From Desulfobulbaceae bacterium (lineage in GTDB: Bacteria; Desulfobacterota; Desulfobulbia; Desulfobulbales; Desulfocapsaceae), in contig DAOVUU010000031.1 in NCBI GenBank assembly GCA_030632405.1, positions 1 to 11,467 on the forward strand: a stretch of 11,467 bases of DNA. The letters are read 5' to 3'. The translations under genes and the position numbers were made by a program. The first letter of the stretch is position 1. Each line of letters opens with the position of its first letter. Under the pieces are notes generated by a model that was given only the letters and a program-made list of their open reading frames with translations, was not told where the DNA came from and ran no database searches. Below, piece after piece: positions 1 through 8,008 of the stretch.

Positions 1-400
1 GGACGCTCTCTACGGAGGGGAAATGTCCGCTCATCATTATTTTCGTGATTTTGGCTATTGTGACTCCGGAATGATCCCATGGCTGTTGATCGCCTCACTT
101 TTAAGTAAGAGCGGGGTAAAGCTCTCAGAACTGGTTGCCGACAGGATTGCAGCATTCCCTGTGTCGGGTGAGATAAATAATCGGGTTGGAGATCCGGATG
201 CTGTTATTGCCAGAATAGAAAAAGAGTATGGCGGAGGGAGTAAAGATTATACCGATGGTGTGAGCATTGCTTTCCCTGAATTTCGATTTAATATTCGTAA
301 ATCAAATACGGAACCGCTGCTGCGTCTCAATGTTGAAAGCAGGGGTGATGCGCAATTAATGAGGGAAAAGACAGAGGAAATACTCGGATTAATCAAATAA
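1..400 (+). CDS. manB: Phosphomannomutase, C-terminal part (5' end outside window)
   Basis: This enzyme interconverts mannose-6-phosphate and mannose-1-phosphate in the cytoplasm, feeding GDP-mannose synthesis. The reading frame is already open at base 2 and encodes DALYGGEMSAHHYF. That is the sugar-binding loop (GGE-M-S-AHH) of the alpha-D-phosphohexomutase family, so the ATG at 23 is internal and the true start lies upstream. The C-terminal phosphate-binding loop RKSNTEP (bases 296-316), followed by LLRLNVESRGD, closely matches the CpsG/ManB type; phosphoglucosamine mutases have a different loop. About 133 codons are present, covering the end of domain 3 and domain 4; the catalytic serine is out of view. 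The stop at 398-400 lies 10 bp before manC and overlaps its ribosome binding site, so the two are almost certainly co-transcribed. A bifunctional phosphoglucomutase activity cannot be excluded. Confidence 0.92.
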   Translation, partial: DALYGGEMSAHHYFRDFGYCDSGMIPWLLIASLLSKSGVKLSELVADRIAAFPVSGEINNRVGDPDAVIARIEKEYGGGSKDYTDGVSIAFPEFRFNIRKSNTEPLLRLNVESRGDAQLMREKTEEILGLIK

Positions 401-410
401 GAGGCTTAAT

Positions 411-1823
411 ATGAAAAAAATCCAACCAGTGATATTGGCGGGTGGCACAGGTTCCCGGTTGTGGCCGTTGTCCCGGGAGCTCTATCCCAAACAGCTGCTG
501 CAGTTAACCAACGATACTTCTCTTTTACAGACGACCCTGCTGCGGGTCGGGCAGCTGCCCGGTGTGCTGCCGCCGATTGTAGTTGTTGGTGAGGAACATA
601 GATTTATTACCAGAACACAGATAGATGATCTTGGCATTTTCGACGACTACTCTATTCTTCTGGAACCTATGGGCAGAAATACGGCACCGGCAATTTGTGC
701 AGCCGCTGAGTATTGCGGGGATCTGGAAGAAGAGACCATTCTCCTGGTTTTGCCGGCTGATCATATCATTTTGCATGGGGAAAAATTTACAGATGCCGTT
801 ATGCAGGCAGCCAATCTTGCAGCCGATGGATTTGTTGTCACCTTCGGTATACAGCCCACAAGTGCTGAAACAGGGTATGGATATATTGAGCGTGGGGAAG
901 GATTCCGGGTTGCCTCGTTCAAGGAAAAACCCGACCTCGAACTGGCCCGGAAATATTTGAGTGATAAAAAGTATTTCTGGAATAGCGGGATGTTTTCATT
1001 TTCCATTAAAACCTTTAAGGCCGAGATGCAGGTTCATTCCCCTGAAATGGCGGCAAGTATGGCCGATGCGGTAGAGAAAGGTGATGCAGACGGCCGTTTT
1101 TTTCGATTGGAAAAGTCGGCAATGTTGACCTGTCCCAGTGACTCGATTGATTATGCTTTGATGGAAAAAACGGCTAATGCGGCAATGGTCACTGCCGATC
1201 TGGGCTGGAGTGATATCGGCTCGTGGCGGGCATTGTGGGAGGTTCTGGAAAAAGATACGGCAGGAAATGCTGTGCGGGGAGATGTTATCCTGGAAGATAC
1301 CAGCAATTGTCTGGTGAGAGCGGGAGAGAAGCTGGTAGTAACAGTTGGCATGGAAGATACTCTTGTCGTTGAGACTGCCGACGCGGTACTTGTTGCTCCT
1401 CTGTCCAAATCACAGGATGTGAAGAAGGTGGTTACCCGGCTGAAAAAGGAAAACCGGAAAGAGTTCAGCCTGCATCGTACGGTCTATAGACCATGGGGAA
1501 GCTATTCAGTGCTGGAAGAACATCCGCGTTTTCAGATCAAGAGAATTTCGGTAAACCCCGGGGCTAAATTGTCCCTGCAGATGCATCATCACCGTCATGA
1601 ACATTGGGTGGTGGTAGCCGGTACTGCCAAGGTGACAAATGGGGATGAAGAGTTTTTGCTCTATGAAAACCAGTCTACATATATCCCTGCCGGAACTATG
1701 CATCGATTGGAAAATCCGGGTGTGATCTCTTTAGAACTCATTGAAGTGCAGAATGGCAGTTACCTCGGGGAGGATGATATCGTTCGGTTTGAAGATGTCT
1801 ATGGACGGAAGGAACAGGGGTAA
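411..1823 (+). CDS. manC: Mannose-1-phosphate guanylyltransferase / mannose-6-phosphate isomerase
   Basis: This 470-residue type II enzyme makes GDP-mannose from GTP and mannose-1-phosphate and usually also isomerises fructose-6-phosphate to mannose-6-phosphate. The N-terminal nucleotidyltransferase domain shows the pyrophosphorylase signature LAGGTGSRLWPLSR (residues 9-22) with PKQ at 26-28. It also has FKEKP at 170-174 and the sugar-binding YFWNSGMF at 188-195. The C-terminal cupin/isomerase domain starts near VYRPWGSY (about residue 357) and holds the metal-binding histidine cluster MHHHRHEHW (391-399), with PAGTMHRLENPG further on. The length matches the family (about 470). The start at 411 has a good AAGAGG Shine-Dalgarno at 399-404, overlapping the manB stop. 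It follows manB directly and supplies GDP-mannose for capsule, LPS or exopolysaccharide. No terminator is visible before the convergent pilZ gene, whose 3' end is 9 bp away. Confidence 0.96.
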   Translation: MKKIQPVILAGGTGSRLWPLSRELYPKQLLQLTNDTSLLQTTLLRVGQLPGVLPPIVVVGEEHRFITRTQIDDLGIFDDYSILLEPMGRNTAPAICAAAEYCGDLEEETILLVLPADHIILHGEKFTDAVMQAANLAADGFVVTFGIQPTSAETGYGYIERGEGFRVASFKEKPDLELARKYLSDKKYFWNSGMFSFSIKTFKAEMQVHSPEMAASMADAVEKGDADGRFFRLEKSAMLTCPSDSIDYALMEKTANAAMVTADLGWSDIGSWRALWEVLEKDTAGNAVRGDVILEDTSNCLVRAGEKLVVTVGMEDTLVVETADAVLVAPLSKSQDVKKVVTRLKKENRKEFSLHRTVYRPWGSYSVLEEHPRFQIKRISVNPGAKLSLQMHHHRHEHWVVVAGTAKVTNGDEEFLLYENQSTYIPAGTMHRLENPGVISLELIEVQNGSYLGEDDIVRFEDVYGRKEQG

Positions 1824-1832
1824 ATCGGCGAT

Positions 1833-2195
1833 TCACTGGTTTTCCAGTTCGGTTTTTCTCTGCCGGAAAGCCTCTACATATTTGGCAAATATCCGTCTGC
1901 CGTCTTTTGAGATTTTAAGAAAACCAACCCCAGAAATAAACCGGCCGTTATGGGGGGCTGTATGGGTTGTTTTCCCCTCCAGGTCTACCAGATCATCCTC
2001 CAGCCCCACAGTTATAAGGAGTCTGGTATCTACTTTGAGAGGGGAAGTCGTTTCCAGCTTTATACCGTCAATACTTACATCTATAGTTCTCCCCATGGAA
2101 TAATCACCTGTGTTTCCGTTTTCGTCGAGGGTAACGTAGTCAAGGAGATGCAGTGCATCATAGCGGATGAATCTTCTCTGTTCTGTCTGTTTCAT
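1833..2195 (-). CDS. Small PilZ-domain protein (probable c-di-GMP receptor)
   Basis: This 120-residue cytoplasmic protein consists almost only of a PilZ domain, which binds the second messenger cyclic di-GMP. Both ligand motifs are visible: RxxxR as R7-R8-F-I-R11 near the N-terminus, and DxSxxG as D39-V-S41-I-D-G44. They are followed by the usual beta-barrel pattern (IKLET, LLITVGL, GRFISGVGFLKI). No catalytic or membrane segment is attached, so it is a stand-alone adaptor whose partner is unknown. The start at 2195 is supported by AGGAA at 2201-2205, five bases upstream. It converges on manC with only 9 bp between the stop codons. Because PilZ proteins often control exopolysaccharide and motility, the neighbourhood is suggestive, but the opposite strand means it is not in the manBC operon. 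Domain assignment is firm; the physiological output is unknown. Confidence 0.85.
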   Translation of the reverse strand: MKQTEQRRFIRYDALHLLDYVTLDENGNTGDYSMGRTIDVSIDGIKLETTSPLKVDTRLLITVGLEDDLVDLEGKTTHTAPHNGRFISGVGFLKISKDGRRIFAKYVEAFRQRKTELENQ

Positions 2196-2244
2196 AGTAT
2201 TTCCTGTTTATTTACTTAATTGATGGCGTTGTAAAAAGTCTAAG

Positions 2245-2259
2245 GCGGGCGATGCCCGC
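2245..2259 (-). terminator. Possible intrinsic terminator of the MtnA-like gene
   Basis: GCGGGC and GCCCGC form a perfect 6-bp GC-only stem around a 3-base loop. Read on the minus strand, the stem is followed after seven bases by five T residues (2233-2237). It lies downstream of the minus-strand isomerase gene and upstream of the minus-strand pilZ gene. The gap before the T run is longer than ideal, so this could instead be part of a small interspersed repeat. Confidence 0.35.
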
Positions 2260-2274
2260 AATTCAGGTTAATTA

Positions 2275-2345
2275 GGCTGTAGGCTGAAGGCTGTTAGGAA
2301 AAGCAAAAGACGGAGTGAAAACCTCCCCTAATAGCCTTCAGCCTA
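2275..2345. repeat. Long imperfect inverted repeat (hairpin) in intergenic DNA
   Basis: The 19-base arms at 2280-2298 and 2327-2345 are reverse complements with a single mismatch (G versus A), separated by 28 bases. The left arm is extended by direct repeats of GGCTG (GGCTGTAGGCTGAAGGCTG). This long stem sits between the 3' end of the MtnA-like gene and the start of pilZ. No T run follows the arm on either strand, so a simple terminator is unlikely. A related GGCTGCAGGCTG block occurs at 8496-8507. It may belong to an interspersed palindromic repeat family or a tiny non-autonomous element; this is inference. Confidence 0.6.
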
Positions 2346-2428
2346 AACAACCTGTTGATTTAACATAATGAACTTAAGACAATATCCTTGTTTTTTATGA
2401 CAGAAACAGGGGAATAAGGTACTAAGTA

Positions 2429-3541
2429 TCACTTTATCCTCGATGCCTCGGGAAAAAGCCGATGAATCGCTTCCCGCTCCGCCTTTACTATTCCCCGTTC
2501 CGTAATAAGTCCGGTAATCAACCGTGCCGGGGTAACATCAAAACTGTAGTTTACAGCTCTGGTTCCTTCTGCAGCTAATCCAACTGTCGTAATATCACCT
2601 TTGGCATCGAGACCCGAGATAGTTGTGATTTCTTCCCCTGATCTCTGTTCTATCGGAATTTGCATCCCATTGTCAAGGGTCCAGTCGAAGGTTGATGACG
2701 GGAGCGCCACGTAAAATGGAATATTATTGTCATGTGCGGCCAGTGCCTTCAGGTAGGTTCCGATCTTATTTGCGACATCACCGGTATGGGTTGTTCGGTC
2801 TGTACCGACAATAACAAGGTCAACCATGCCGTGTTGCATGAGGTGACCGCCGGCATTGTCAGTGATGAGGGTGTTGGCAATGTTCTCCTGCTGGAGCTCC
2901 CAGGCGGTGAGTTTGGCACCCTGATTCCAGGGTCGCGTTTCGTCAACCCATACATGGACGTCTATCCCCGCATCCCGTGCCGCATAGATCGGTGCGGTGG
3001 CACTGCCATAGTCCACAAACGCCAGCCATCCCGCATTGCAATGGGTGAGAATATTAACGGAGCGGCCATTTTTTTCTGCGCTGATCTTTTTGATAATCTT
3101 AAGGCCATGCGTGCCGAGTTTTTTACAAAACGATGCATCTTCATCCGCTATGATGCAGGCAGTTGAGAAGGCAATGTGTCTTTTTTCTGCAGGTGTGTCT
3201 GCCTCTGCCATATCTGACGATACCCGGTCGATTGCCCACTTCAGGTTTCTGGCCGTCGGCCTGCTGTTGTTGAGTCTGGTACCGGCTTCTTTCATGAAAT
3301 CAGCAAAGCCATTATCCGGTGCCTGCAGAGATGCGAGATACATTCCGAATCCCGCTGTGGCTCCAATGAGGCCGGCACCGCGAACATGCATATCCTTGAT
3401 GGCAGCAACAGTTTGCTCAACACTGCTGAGCCGTTCCGTCACAAAATCATGGGGGAGTCTGCGCTGGTCTATAATGCAGATAGTCTGGTCATCTCGTGGG
3501 TCCGGCCAGATAGTTCTATACCGGTTTCCATTTACATTCAT
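2429..3541 (-). CDS. MtnA-family sugar-1-phosphate isomerase (methylthioribose-1-phosphate isomerase-like)
   Basis: This 370-residue protein belongs to the aldose-ketose isomerase branch of the eIF2B-alpha/MtnA family. The family's classic member converts 5-methylthioribose-1-phosphate to methylthioribulose-1-phosphate in methionine salvage. Conserved blocks are ILTHCNAGWLAF with the catalytic cysteine (C168), DETRP (200-204), LTAWEL, LITDNAGGHLM, and VGTDR with the catalytic aspartate (D248), then GDVANKIGTY and PFYVALPSSTFDW. It differs from canonical MtnA at the phosphate-site loop, which reads RGAGLIG rather than RGAPAIG, and at GTDR rather than GADR. The start at 3541 is chosen because a GGA lies about seven bases upstream and family similarity begins here. 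An in-frame ATG at 3601 would add 20 unconserved residues without a ribosome binding site. No other methionine-salvage gene is adjacent, so the substrate could equally be 5-deoxyribose-1-phosphate or a similar pentose phosphate. Confidence 0.85.
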   Translation of the reverse strand: MNVNGNRYRTIWPDPRDDQTICIIDQRRLPHDFVTERLSSVEQTVAAIKDMHVRGAGLIGATAGFGMYLASLQAPDNGFADFMKEAGTRLNNSRPTARNLKWAIDRVSSDMAEADTPAEKRHIAFSTACIIADEDASFCKKLGTHGLKIIKKISAEKNGRSVNILTHCNAGWLAFVDYGSATAPIYAARDAGIDVHVWVDETRPWNQGAKLTAWELQQENIANTLITDNAGGHLMQHGMVDLVIVGTDRTTHTGDVANKIGTYLKALAAHDNNIPFYVALPSSTFDWTLDNGMQIPIEQRSGEEITTISGLDAKGDITTVGLAAEGTRAVNYSFDVTPARLITGLITERGIVKAEREAIHRLFPEASRIK

Positions 3542-3684
3542 AATATTCCGTGATTGTTGGCGAAAGTACAAACTTTCCTGCTGAACCAGTGCAATAATCA
3601 TACACGCTTAGGTTGAAAATGTAAATGTGTACAGGTGATAAAGGCGGTTGGAAAAAATTGTGAATCATTTTGAGTTTCGTAAGA

Positions 3685-3690
3685 TATAAT
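3685..3690 (+). promoter_or_regulatory. Candidate -10 element upstream of glnD
   Basis: A perfect TATAAT lies 65 bases before the glnD start, in the 154-200 bp region between the divergent isomerase gene and glnD. No good -35 box lies 16-18 bases upstream; the nearest, TTGTGA at 3658-3663, is 21 bases away. The element is plausible but not proven. No terminator is visible in this divergent spacer. Confidence 0.4.
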
Positions 3691-3755
3691 GTACAAAAAT
3701 GTGTTAAATATGGATCAGCGGAATAAGATTTTTAATAAAAAAAGGCTAAGATGCG

Positions 3756-6344
3756 GTGCAGTCGATGATTGAGAAATTTCGTGAAGAAAAGGCGGGGCTG
3801 GAAGAGATGTGGCGGAAAGGAAAGGCCGGGATTGACCCGCTTCGTCTGTACAGCGACCTTGTGGACAGGTTTCTTGTTGATCGTTTTCAAGAGATTGCTG
3901 CGGAAGATGAAGATACGTCTGTTACACTTGTGGCCCTGGGTGGTTACGGTCGGCAGGAGCTTTTCCCCCGTTCGGATATTGACCTGATGATTCTCTATCA
4001 TCCTGAATATAAAGGAGTCAGCAAAGTCGCAGATGGTATTCTCTACCCTCTGTGGGACACTGGCCTTGAGGTGGGTCACGGTGTGCGGAGTGTAGAAGAG
4101 TCTGTAGACCAGGCACGGGAGGATTATTTTTTTCGAGTAGCACTGCTGGATGCCCGTCTGATATGCGGCTCCCTGGATTTGTTTGAAGAGTTGCAGGATA
4201 CGTACTGGAATCGATTTGTTGACGGGCGCCGAGAAGAATTTGTGGTTGAGATGAAAGTTCACCGTAATGCCCGCCGGGAACGGTTCGGTACCCATAGCTA
4301 TCTCCTTGAGCCTAATATTAAAGAGGGCCGGGGGGGGATGCGGGACATTCAGGCCATGTTCTGGACGGCGCGGGTTGTATTTGGTTTGAGTGGACTGGAG
4401 GATATGTGCAGTGCCGGCCTGCTGCTTGAAGAGGAGAAAAAAGATTTCATTGCGGGCATGGAAATGCTGGTTCGTATTCGAAACTATCTGCATTGCCTCA
4501 GTAAGCGAAAAAATGATCAGCTCTATTTTGAACAGCAGGAGGATGCGGCAGAGGCACTGGGCTATAGTGCTGAAAATGGTGTGCTTGCCGTGGAAAGTTT
4601 TATGCGCGAGGTGTATGGTAGTCTGCAGAATATTGCTGTTATCACTGATCTTTTTTTTGATCATGTTGATGAGGTGCTTGGCCTTGTAAGCCGGGATGGC
4701 GTGGAGAATGTGGACAAGGTCGTTGAAAAAGGGGTTGAGATCCTCAAGGAAAAAGTTCATCTTGCAGCTCAAATTGATCAGCTGCAGGAGAAGCCGCATA
4801 CTCTTGTTCGCCTGTTTCTTGTAATGGCCCGAACCGGACTTTCCCTGCATTACAGAACTCGGAAAATACTTCCTGGATACCTTTACCTCATAGATAATAA
4901 AGTACGCGCTTCTCCCAGGCTTGCAAAATCCTTTTTCAGTATTTTGCTGGAGGCGCAGGATGTTTTTTCAGTACTGGAGACGATGCTCGAAACCGGACTG
5001 CTGCCCGCGTGTATCCCTGAATTTTCGCGCATTATTACACTCGCCCAATATGATGTGTACCATATCTATACCGTGGATCGTCACTCGCTTCAGACTGTGG
5101 CGGAGGTGACCCGGCTGACAGGTGAGATGGAGAGGAGTTTTGGCAATGTGAAATCGCTGAAGGTTCTCTATCTTGGAGCTCTTCTGCATGATATTGGTAA
5201 GGGGGCGGGGCGGGATCATTCTATCGAAGGAGCCAAGATAGCTGTTGTTGCAGGGAGGCGGCTTGGCTTAAGTGAGGTGGAATGTGAGTCTCTTGATTTT
5301 CTTGTCAGGCTGCATCTCTTTATTCCTGAAAACGCACTGCGAAGAGATTTAAATGATGTTCTTTTTATCAAGAGATGTGCTGAAACTATCGGAGATATAG
5401 ATCGGTTGTCAATGCTGTACATTCTCTCCGTGGCTGATTCAAAAGCCACCGGGCCGTCTGCCTGGAGCGAATGGAAGGCAGCTCTGATGGAAGAACTCTA
5501 TTTAAAGATATACTCGCATCTTGATCATGGTGGAGCCGTGGATGGTGCAGAGTTTGAAGAGCATGTTGAGCAGGGAGTTGAGTGGCTGCGGGAACAGGTT
5601 GGTGAGTTGCTTGAGGGAGAGCAAAATATAAGGGTCGATGTGGCCACACTTTCTCCAGATTATATGCTTTCCTTTGCACCTGATGCCATCGTCCGGCATA
5701 TACTGAGCCATCGGGATAATTATCAACTTCTGCGGCAAAAGTCGCTGCTCAGGGTTGATGAAAGTGATGATTGTTGGTCTTTGCTGCTCATGGCCTCTGA
5801 TCGCCCTGGATTGCTGGCAAAAATTTGCGGGGTGATGGCACTGAATAATCTCTATGTGGTCAGGGCGCAGATTTTTACCTGGGAAGACGGTACTGTTGTT
5901 GATGTGATTGACGTGAGGCCCACGGATGGATTGACTTTTACTGAAAAAGACTGGCAGGGTCTGGGTGGTGATCTGGACAAGGCTATTTGCCACAGGTTGG
6001 GGCTCGGTCACCGGCTATACAAAAAATTATCTTCTACATATGATCAGAGGCGGGAAATCGCAGGAGAGGTGGCAACCAAAGTAGTGATTGATAATAAAAG
6101 TTCAGATGCGTATTCGGTAATTGAGGTCTATTCGGCTGACGAACCGGGGCAACTTTATCGTATTACCCAGATGCTGGCTGACTTTGGTATGAATATTCAT
6201 AAGGCCTATATTGCCACAGAAGTTGGACAACTTATTGATATATTTTATTTAGTTGATGGCCAGGGTGAGAAGCTGGTCGACGAGGAACTCCAGCAGGAAG
6301 TCACTCAGGGGCTGCTCTATTCTGTGGATCACTCTGTAGGTTAG
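3756..6344 (+). CDS. glnD: [Protein-PII] uridylyltransferase / uridylyl-removing enzyme GlnD
   Basis: GlnD is the cytoplasmic glutamine sensor that uridylylates PII proteins when glutamine is low and removes UMP when it is high. At 862 residues it is close to the usual 850-900. The nucleotidyltransferase motif GGYGRQELFPRSDIDL (residues 62-77) carries metal-binding D74 and D76. The GlnD linker motif GRGGMRDIQ follows. The HD hydrolase domain shows LHDIGKG with H478-D479. Two C-terminal ACT glutamine-binding domains begin near SDRPGLL (D682) and ADEPGQL (E796). The start is taken as GTG 3756, with AAGG at 3742-3745; an in-frame ATG at 3765 is an alternative that would remove three residues. 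It lies 148 bp upstream of glnA. No glnB/PII gene is in view, so its substrate is encoded elsewhere. Confidence 0.95.
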   Translation: MQSMIEKFREEKAGLEEMWRKGKAGIDPLRLYSDLVDRFLVDRFQEIAAEDEDTSVTLVALGGYGRQELFPRSDIDLMILYHPEYKGVSKVADGILYPLWDTGLEVGHGVRSVEESVDQAREDYFFRVALLDARLICGSLDLFEELQDTYWNRFVDGRREEFVVEMKVHRNARRERFGTHSYLLEPNIKEGRGGMRDIQAMFWTARVVFGLSGLEDMCSAGLLLEEEKKDFIAGMEMLVRIRNYLHCLSKRKNDQLYFEQQEDAAEALGYSAENGVLAVESFMREVYGSLQNIAVITDLFFDHVDEVLGLVSRDGVENVDKVVEKGVEILKEKVHLAAQIDQLQEKPHTLVRLFLVMARTGLSLHYRTRKILPGYLYLIDNKVRASPRLAKSFFSILLEAQDVFSVLETMLETGLLPACIPEFSRIITLAQYDVYHIYTVDRHSLQTVAEVTRLTGEMERSFGNVKSLKVLYLGALLHDIGKGAGRDHSIEGAKIAVVAGRRLGLSEVECESLDFLVRLHLFIPENALRRDLNDVLFIKRCAETIGDIDRLSMLYILSVADSKATGPSAWSEWKAALMEELYLKIYSHLDHGGAVDGAEFEEHVEQGVEWLREQVGELLEGEQNIRVDVATLSPDYMLSFAPDAIVRHILSHRDNYQLLRQKSLLRVDESDDCWSLLLMASDRPGLLAKICGVMALNNLYVVRAQIFTWEDGTVVDVIDVRPTDGLTFTEKDWQGLGGDLDKAICHRLGLGHRLYKKLSSTYDQRREIAGEVATKVVIDNKSSDAYSVIEVYSADEPGQLYRITQMLADFGMNIHKAYIATEVGQLIDIFYLVDGQGEKLVDEELQQEVTQGLLYSVDHSVG

Positions 6345-6390
6345 GCAGTAAGCAAAAATGACAAACATGTAATAAAAATCCATTTGTCTG

Positions 6391-6418
6391 TTGCATAAAA
6401 TTTCAAAATTGTTATCTT
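6391..6418 (+). promoter_or_regulatory. Weak candidate sigma-70-type promoter of glnA
   Basis: The glnD-glnA spacer holds TTGCAT (6391-6396) and TATCTT (6413-6418) separated by 16 bases. Each is only a partial match to consensus. No terminator separates glnD from glnA, so read-through from glnD is equally possible. I found no GG-N10-GC sigma-54 pattern in this spacer. Confidence 0.25.
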
Positions 6419-6492
6419 GGGGGAAGTTGGGTTGAGGCGTGTGAAATTAACAACGGGAAAATTTGGTTTGACTGAAAAGGAGACTGTGTAAA

Positions 6493-7821
6493 ATGACAAG
6501 AGAAGAAATATTGAAAATAATTGAAGAAGAAAATATCAGATTTTTTCGCCTTCAATTTGTAGATATTCTTGGTTTTATGAAAAATGTTGCTATTCCCAGG
6601 AGCCAGATAGGTAAAGCTCTGGATGGTGATATGATGTTTGATGGTTCGTCGATTGACGGCTTTGTGCGCATTGATGAATCTGATATGTATCTTAAGCCGG
6701 ACTATAATACTTTTACGGTTCTCCCCTGGAGAAATAAGGATGGCGTAGCTGCTGCACGTATAATCTGCGATGTGTATAAGGCAGATGGGACGCCTTTTTC
6801 GGGGTGCCCGCGGGTCAATCTAAAGCGCGTTTTAGCTGAGGCAAAAGAGTTGGGATACACTATGAATGTCGGGACCGAGGCTGAGTTTTTTCTCTTTGAA
6901 AAGGCTGCTGACGGTACACCTACTACAATTACCAATGATGTCGCAGGGTATTTTTCACTTGATCCTGACGATATGGCCAACGATTGTCGCCGTGAGATTA
7001 TCGAGGTGCTTGAACTGATGGGATTTGAGATTGAAGCATCCCATCATGAGGTTGCGGAAGGACAGCATGAGATTAATTTTAAATATTCAGATGCACTCGA
7101 AGCGGCAGATAATACAGTAACTTTCAAATGGGTAGTAAAATCAATTGCGTCTAAATACAATTTACACGCCACCTTTATGCCTAAACCTATTTTTGGTGTT
7201 AATGGATCGGGGATGCATACCAATCAGTCTCTCTTTAATCTTGATGGTACCAATGCGTTTTTTAATGAGAGTGATGGCTTGCAACTTTCAAAGGTGGCTT
7301 ATTCGTATATTGCCGGATGCTTGAAAAATGCCCGTGGTTTTGCTGCGGTTACAAATCCACTGGTTAACTCATATAAAAGACTTGTCCCTGGATATGAAGC
7401 ACCTGTCTATGCGGCATGGTCTGCTTCAAACCGCTCAGCTCTGATCCGAATTCCTGCTGCCCGCGGTCTATCCACACGTACGGAAATTCGTTGTCCCGAT
7501 CCAGCCGCTAATCCGTATCTGGCACTTGCCATGATGCTGGCCTCCGGCCTTGACGGTGTGACGAATAATCTTACGCCACCTCCCGAGGTTGCAAGGGATA
7601 TTTTTAAAATGACTGCGGCTGAAATGGAAGAAGAGGGTATAAGTGTTATGCCTGGAAATCTGATGGAGGCCATTGAAGAATTGAAGGCTAGTCCGATTGC
7701 TAAAGATACCCTTGGAGAGCATATTTTCGAGAAATATATCATAGCAAAAGAAAGAGAATGGGATAGTTTTAGAACTGCAGTAACTGACTGGGAACTTAAA
7801 GAGTATCTCACAGCCTACTGA
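6493..7821 (+). CDS. glnA: Glutamine synthetase type I-alpha
   Basis: This enzyme makes glutamine from glutamate, ammonia and ATP. The 442 residues are full length for the short GSI-alpha class (about 444 in Bacillus); GSI-beta enzymes are about 470. Visible motifs are DGSSIDGF (50-57), GTEAEFFLF with an active-site glutamate, [11 protein letters not shown] (N237-H242), the glutamate-flap loop LVPGYEAP (E302), and NRSALIRIP with substrate-binding arginines. The 25-residue GSI-beta insertion is absent, and the adenylylation site NLYDLP is replaced by DIFKMT with F371 at the tyrosine position. Control by GlnE-type adenylylation is therefore not expected. R59 in GFVRIDESD matches the arginine linked to glutamine feedback in Bacillus GlnA, suggesting allosteric inhibition. 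The start has AAAGGAGA at about 6475-6483. The gene ends in a strong terminator, and glnD lies upstream. Confidence 0.97.
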   Translation: MTREEILKIIEEENIRFFRLQFVDILGFMKNVAIPRSQIGKALDGDMMFDGSSIDGFVRIDESDMYLKPDYNTFTVLPWRNKDGVAAARIICDVYKADGTPFSGCPRVNLKRVLAEAKELGYTMNVGTEAEFFLFEKAADGTPTTITNDVAGYFSLDPDDMANDCRREIIEVLELMGFEIEASHHEVAEGQHEINFKYSDALEAADNTVTFKWVVKSIASKYNLHATFMPKPIFGVNGSGMHTNQSLFNLDGTNAFFNESDGLQLSKVAYSYIAGCLKNARGFAAVTNPLVNSYKRLVPGYEAPVYAAWSASNRSALIRIPAARGLSTRTEIRCPDPAANPYLALAMMLASGLDGVTNNLTPPPEVARDIFKMTAAEMEEEGISVMPGNLMEAIEELKASPIAKDTLGEHIFEKYIIAKEREWDSFRTAVTDWELKEYLTAY

Positions 7822-7854
7822 TCAGTTCTTATCTCAAAATAAGAGGTGCAGTTT

Positions 7855-7887
7855 ACCCGCATGCCTTTGTAAGGTATGCGGGTTTTT
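7855..7887 (+). terminator. Intrinsic terminator of glnA
   Basis: CCCGCATGCC (7856-7865) pairs with GGTATGCGGG (7873-7882) through ten pairs including one wobble, extended by A7855-T7883. The loop is seven bases, and TTTTT follows directly at 7883-7887. It lies 33 bases after the glnA stop and cleanly separates the nitrogen genes from the next unit. Confidence 0.9.
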
Positions 7888-8008
7888 CGTTTCAGTCGTT
7901 TACAGCAACAATTCTTGCCAATTTTTTTATTTCTCAGTAGTGTCTATTATTGCATTTTTCTGCTCCGTTGTTGAATAGTTGTTAACTTTATGTATTTGGT
8001 TATTTGAA

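Noticed and set aside
23..25. ATG as the start of the phosphomannomutase gene
   Set aside because: The frame is open upstream and encodes the conserved DALYGGEMS loop, so this methionine is internal to a truncated gene.
2221..2428. CRISPR-like repeat array from the repeated GGCTG units
   Set aside because: The units are only a few bases apart, irregular and part of one inverted repeat. There are no evenly spaced repeats with unique spacers.
2732..3584. Plus-strand open frames of 144 and 182 codons
   Set aside because: Both are antisense to the MtnA-like gene, overlap each other in different frames, and show no family motifs.
3732..4850. Open frame of 372 codons on the minus strand
   Set aside because: It lies wholly antisense to the well-supported glnD, has a low-complexity composition typical of a shadow frame, shows no recognisable motif and has no ribosome binding site.
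6345..6492. Sigma-54 promoter before glnA, expected for nitrogen control
   Set aside because: No GG-N10-GC (-24/-12) pair was found in the spacer. TTGCAT at 6391 lacks a GG at the required distance.
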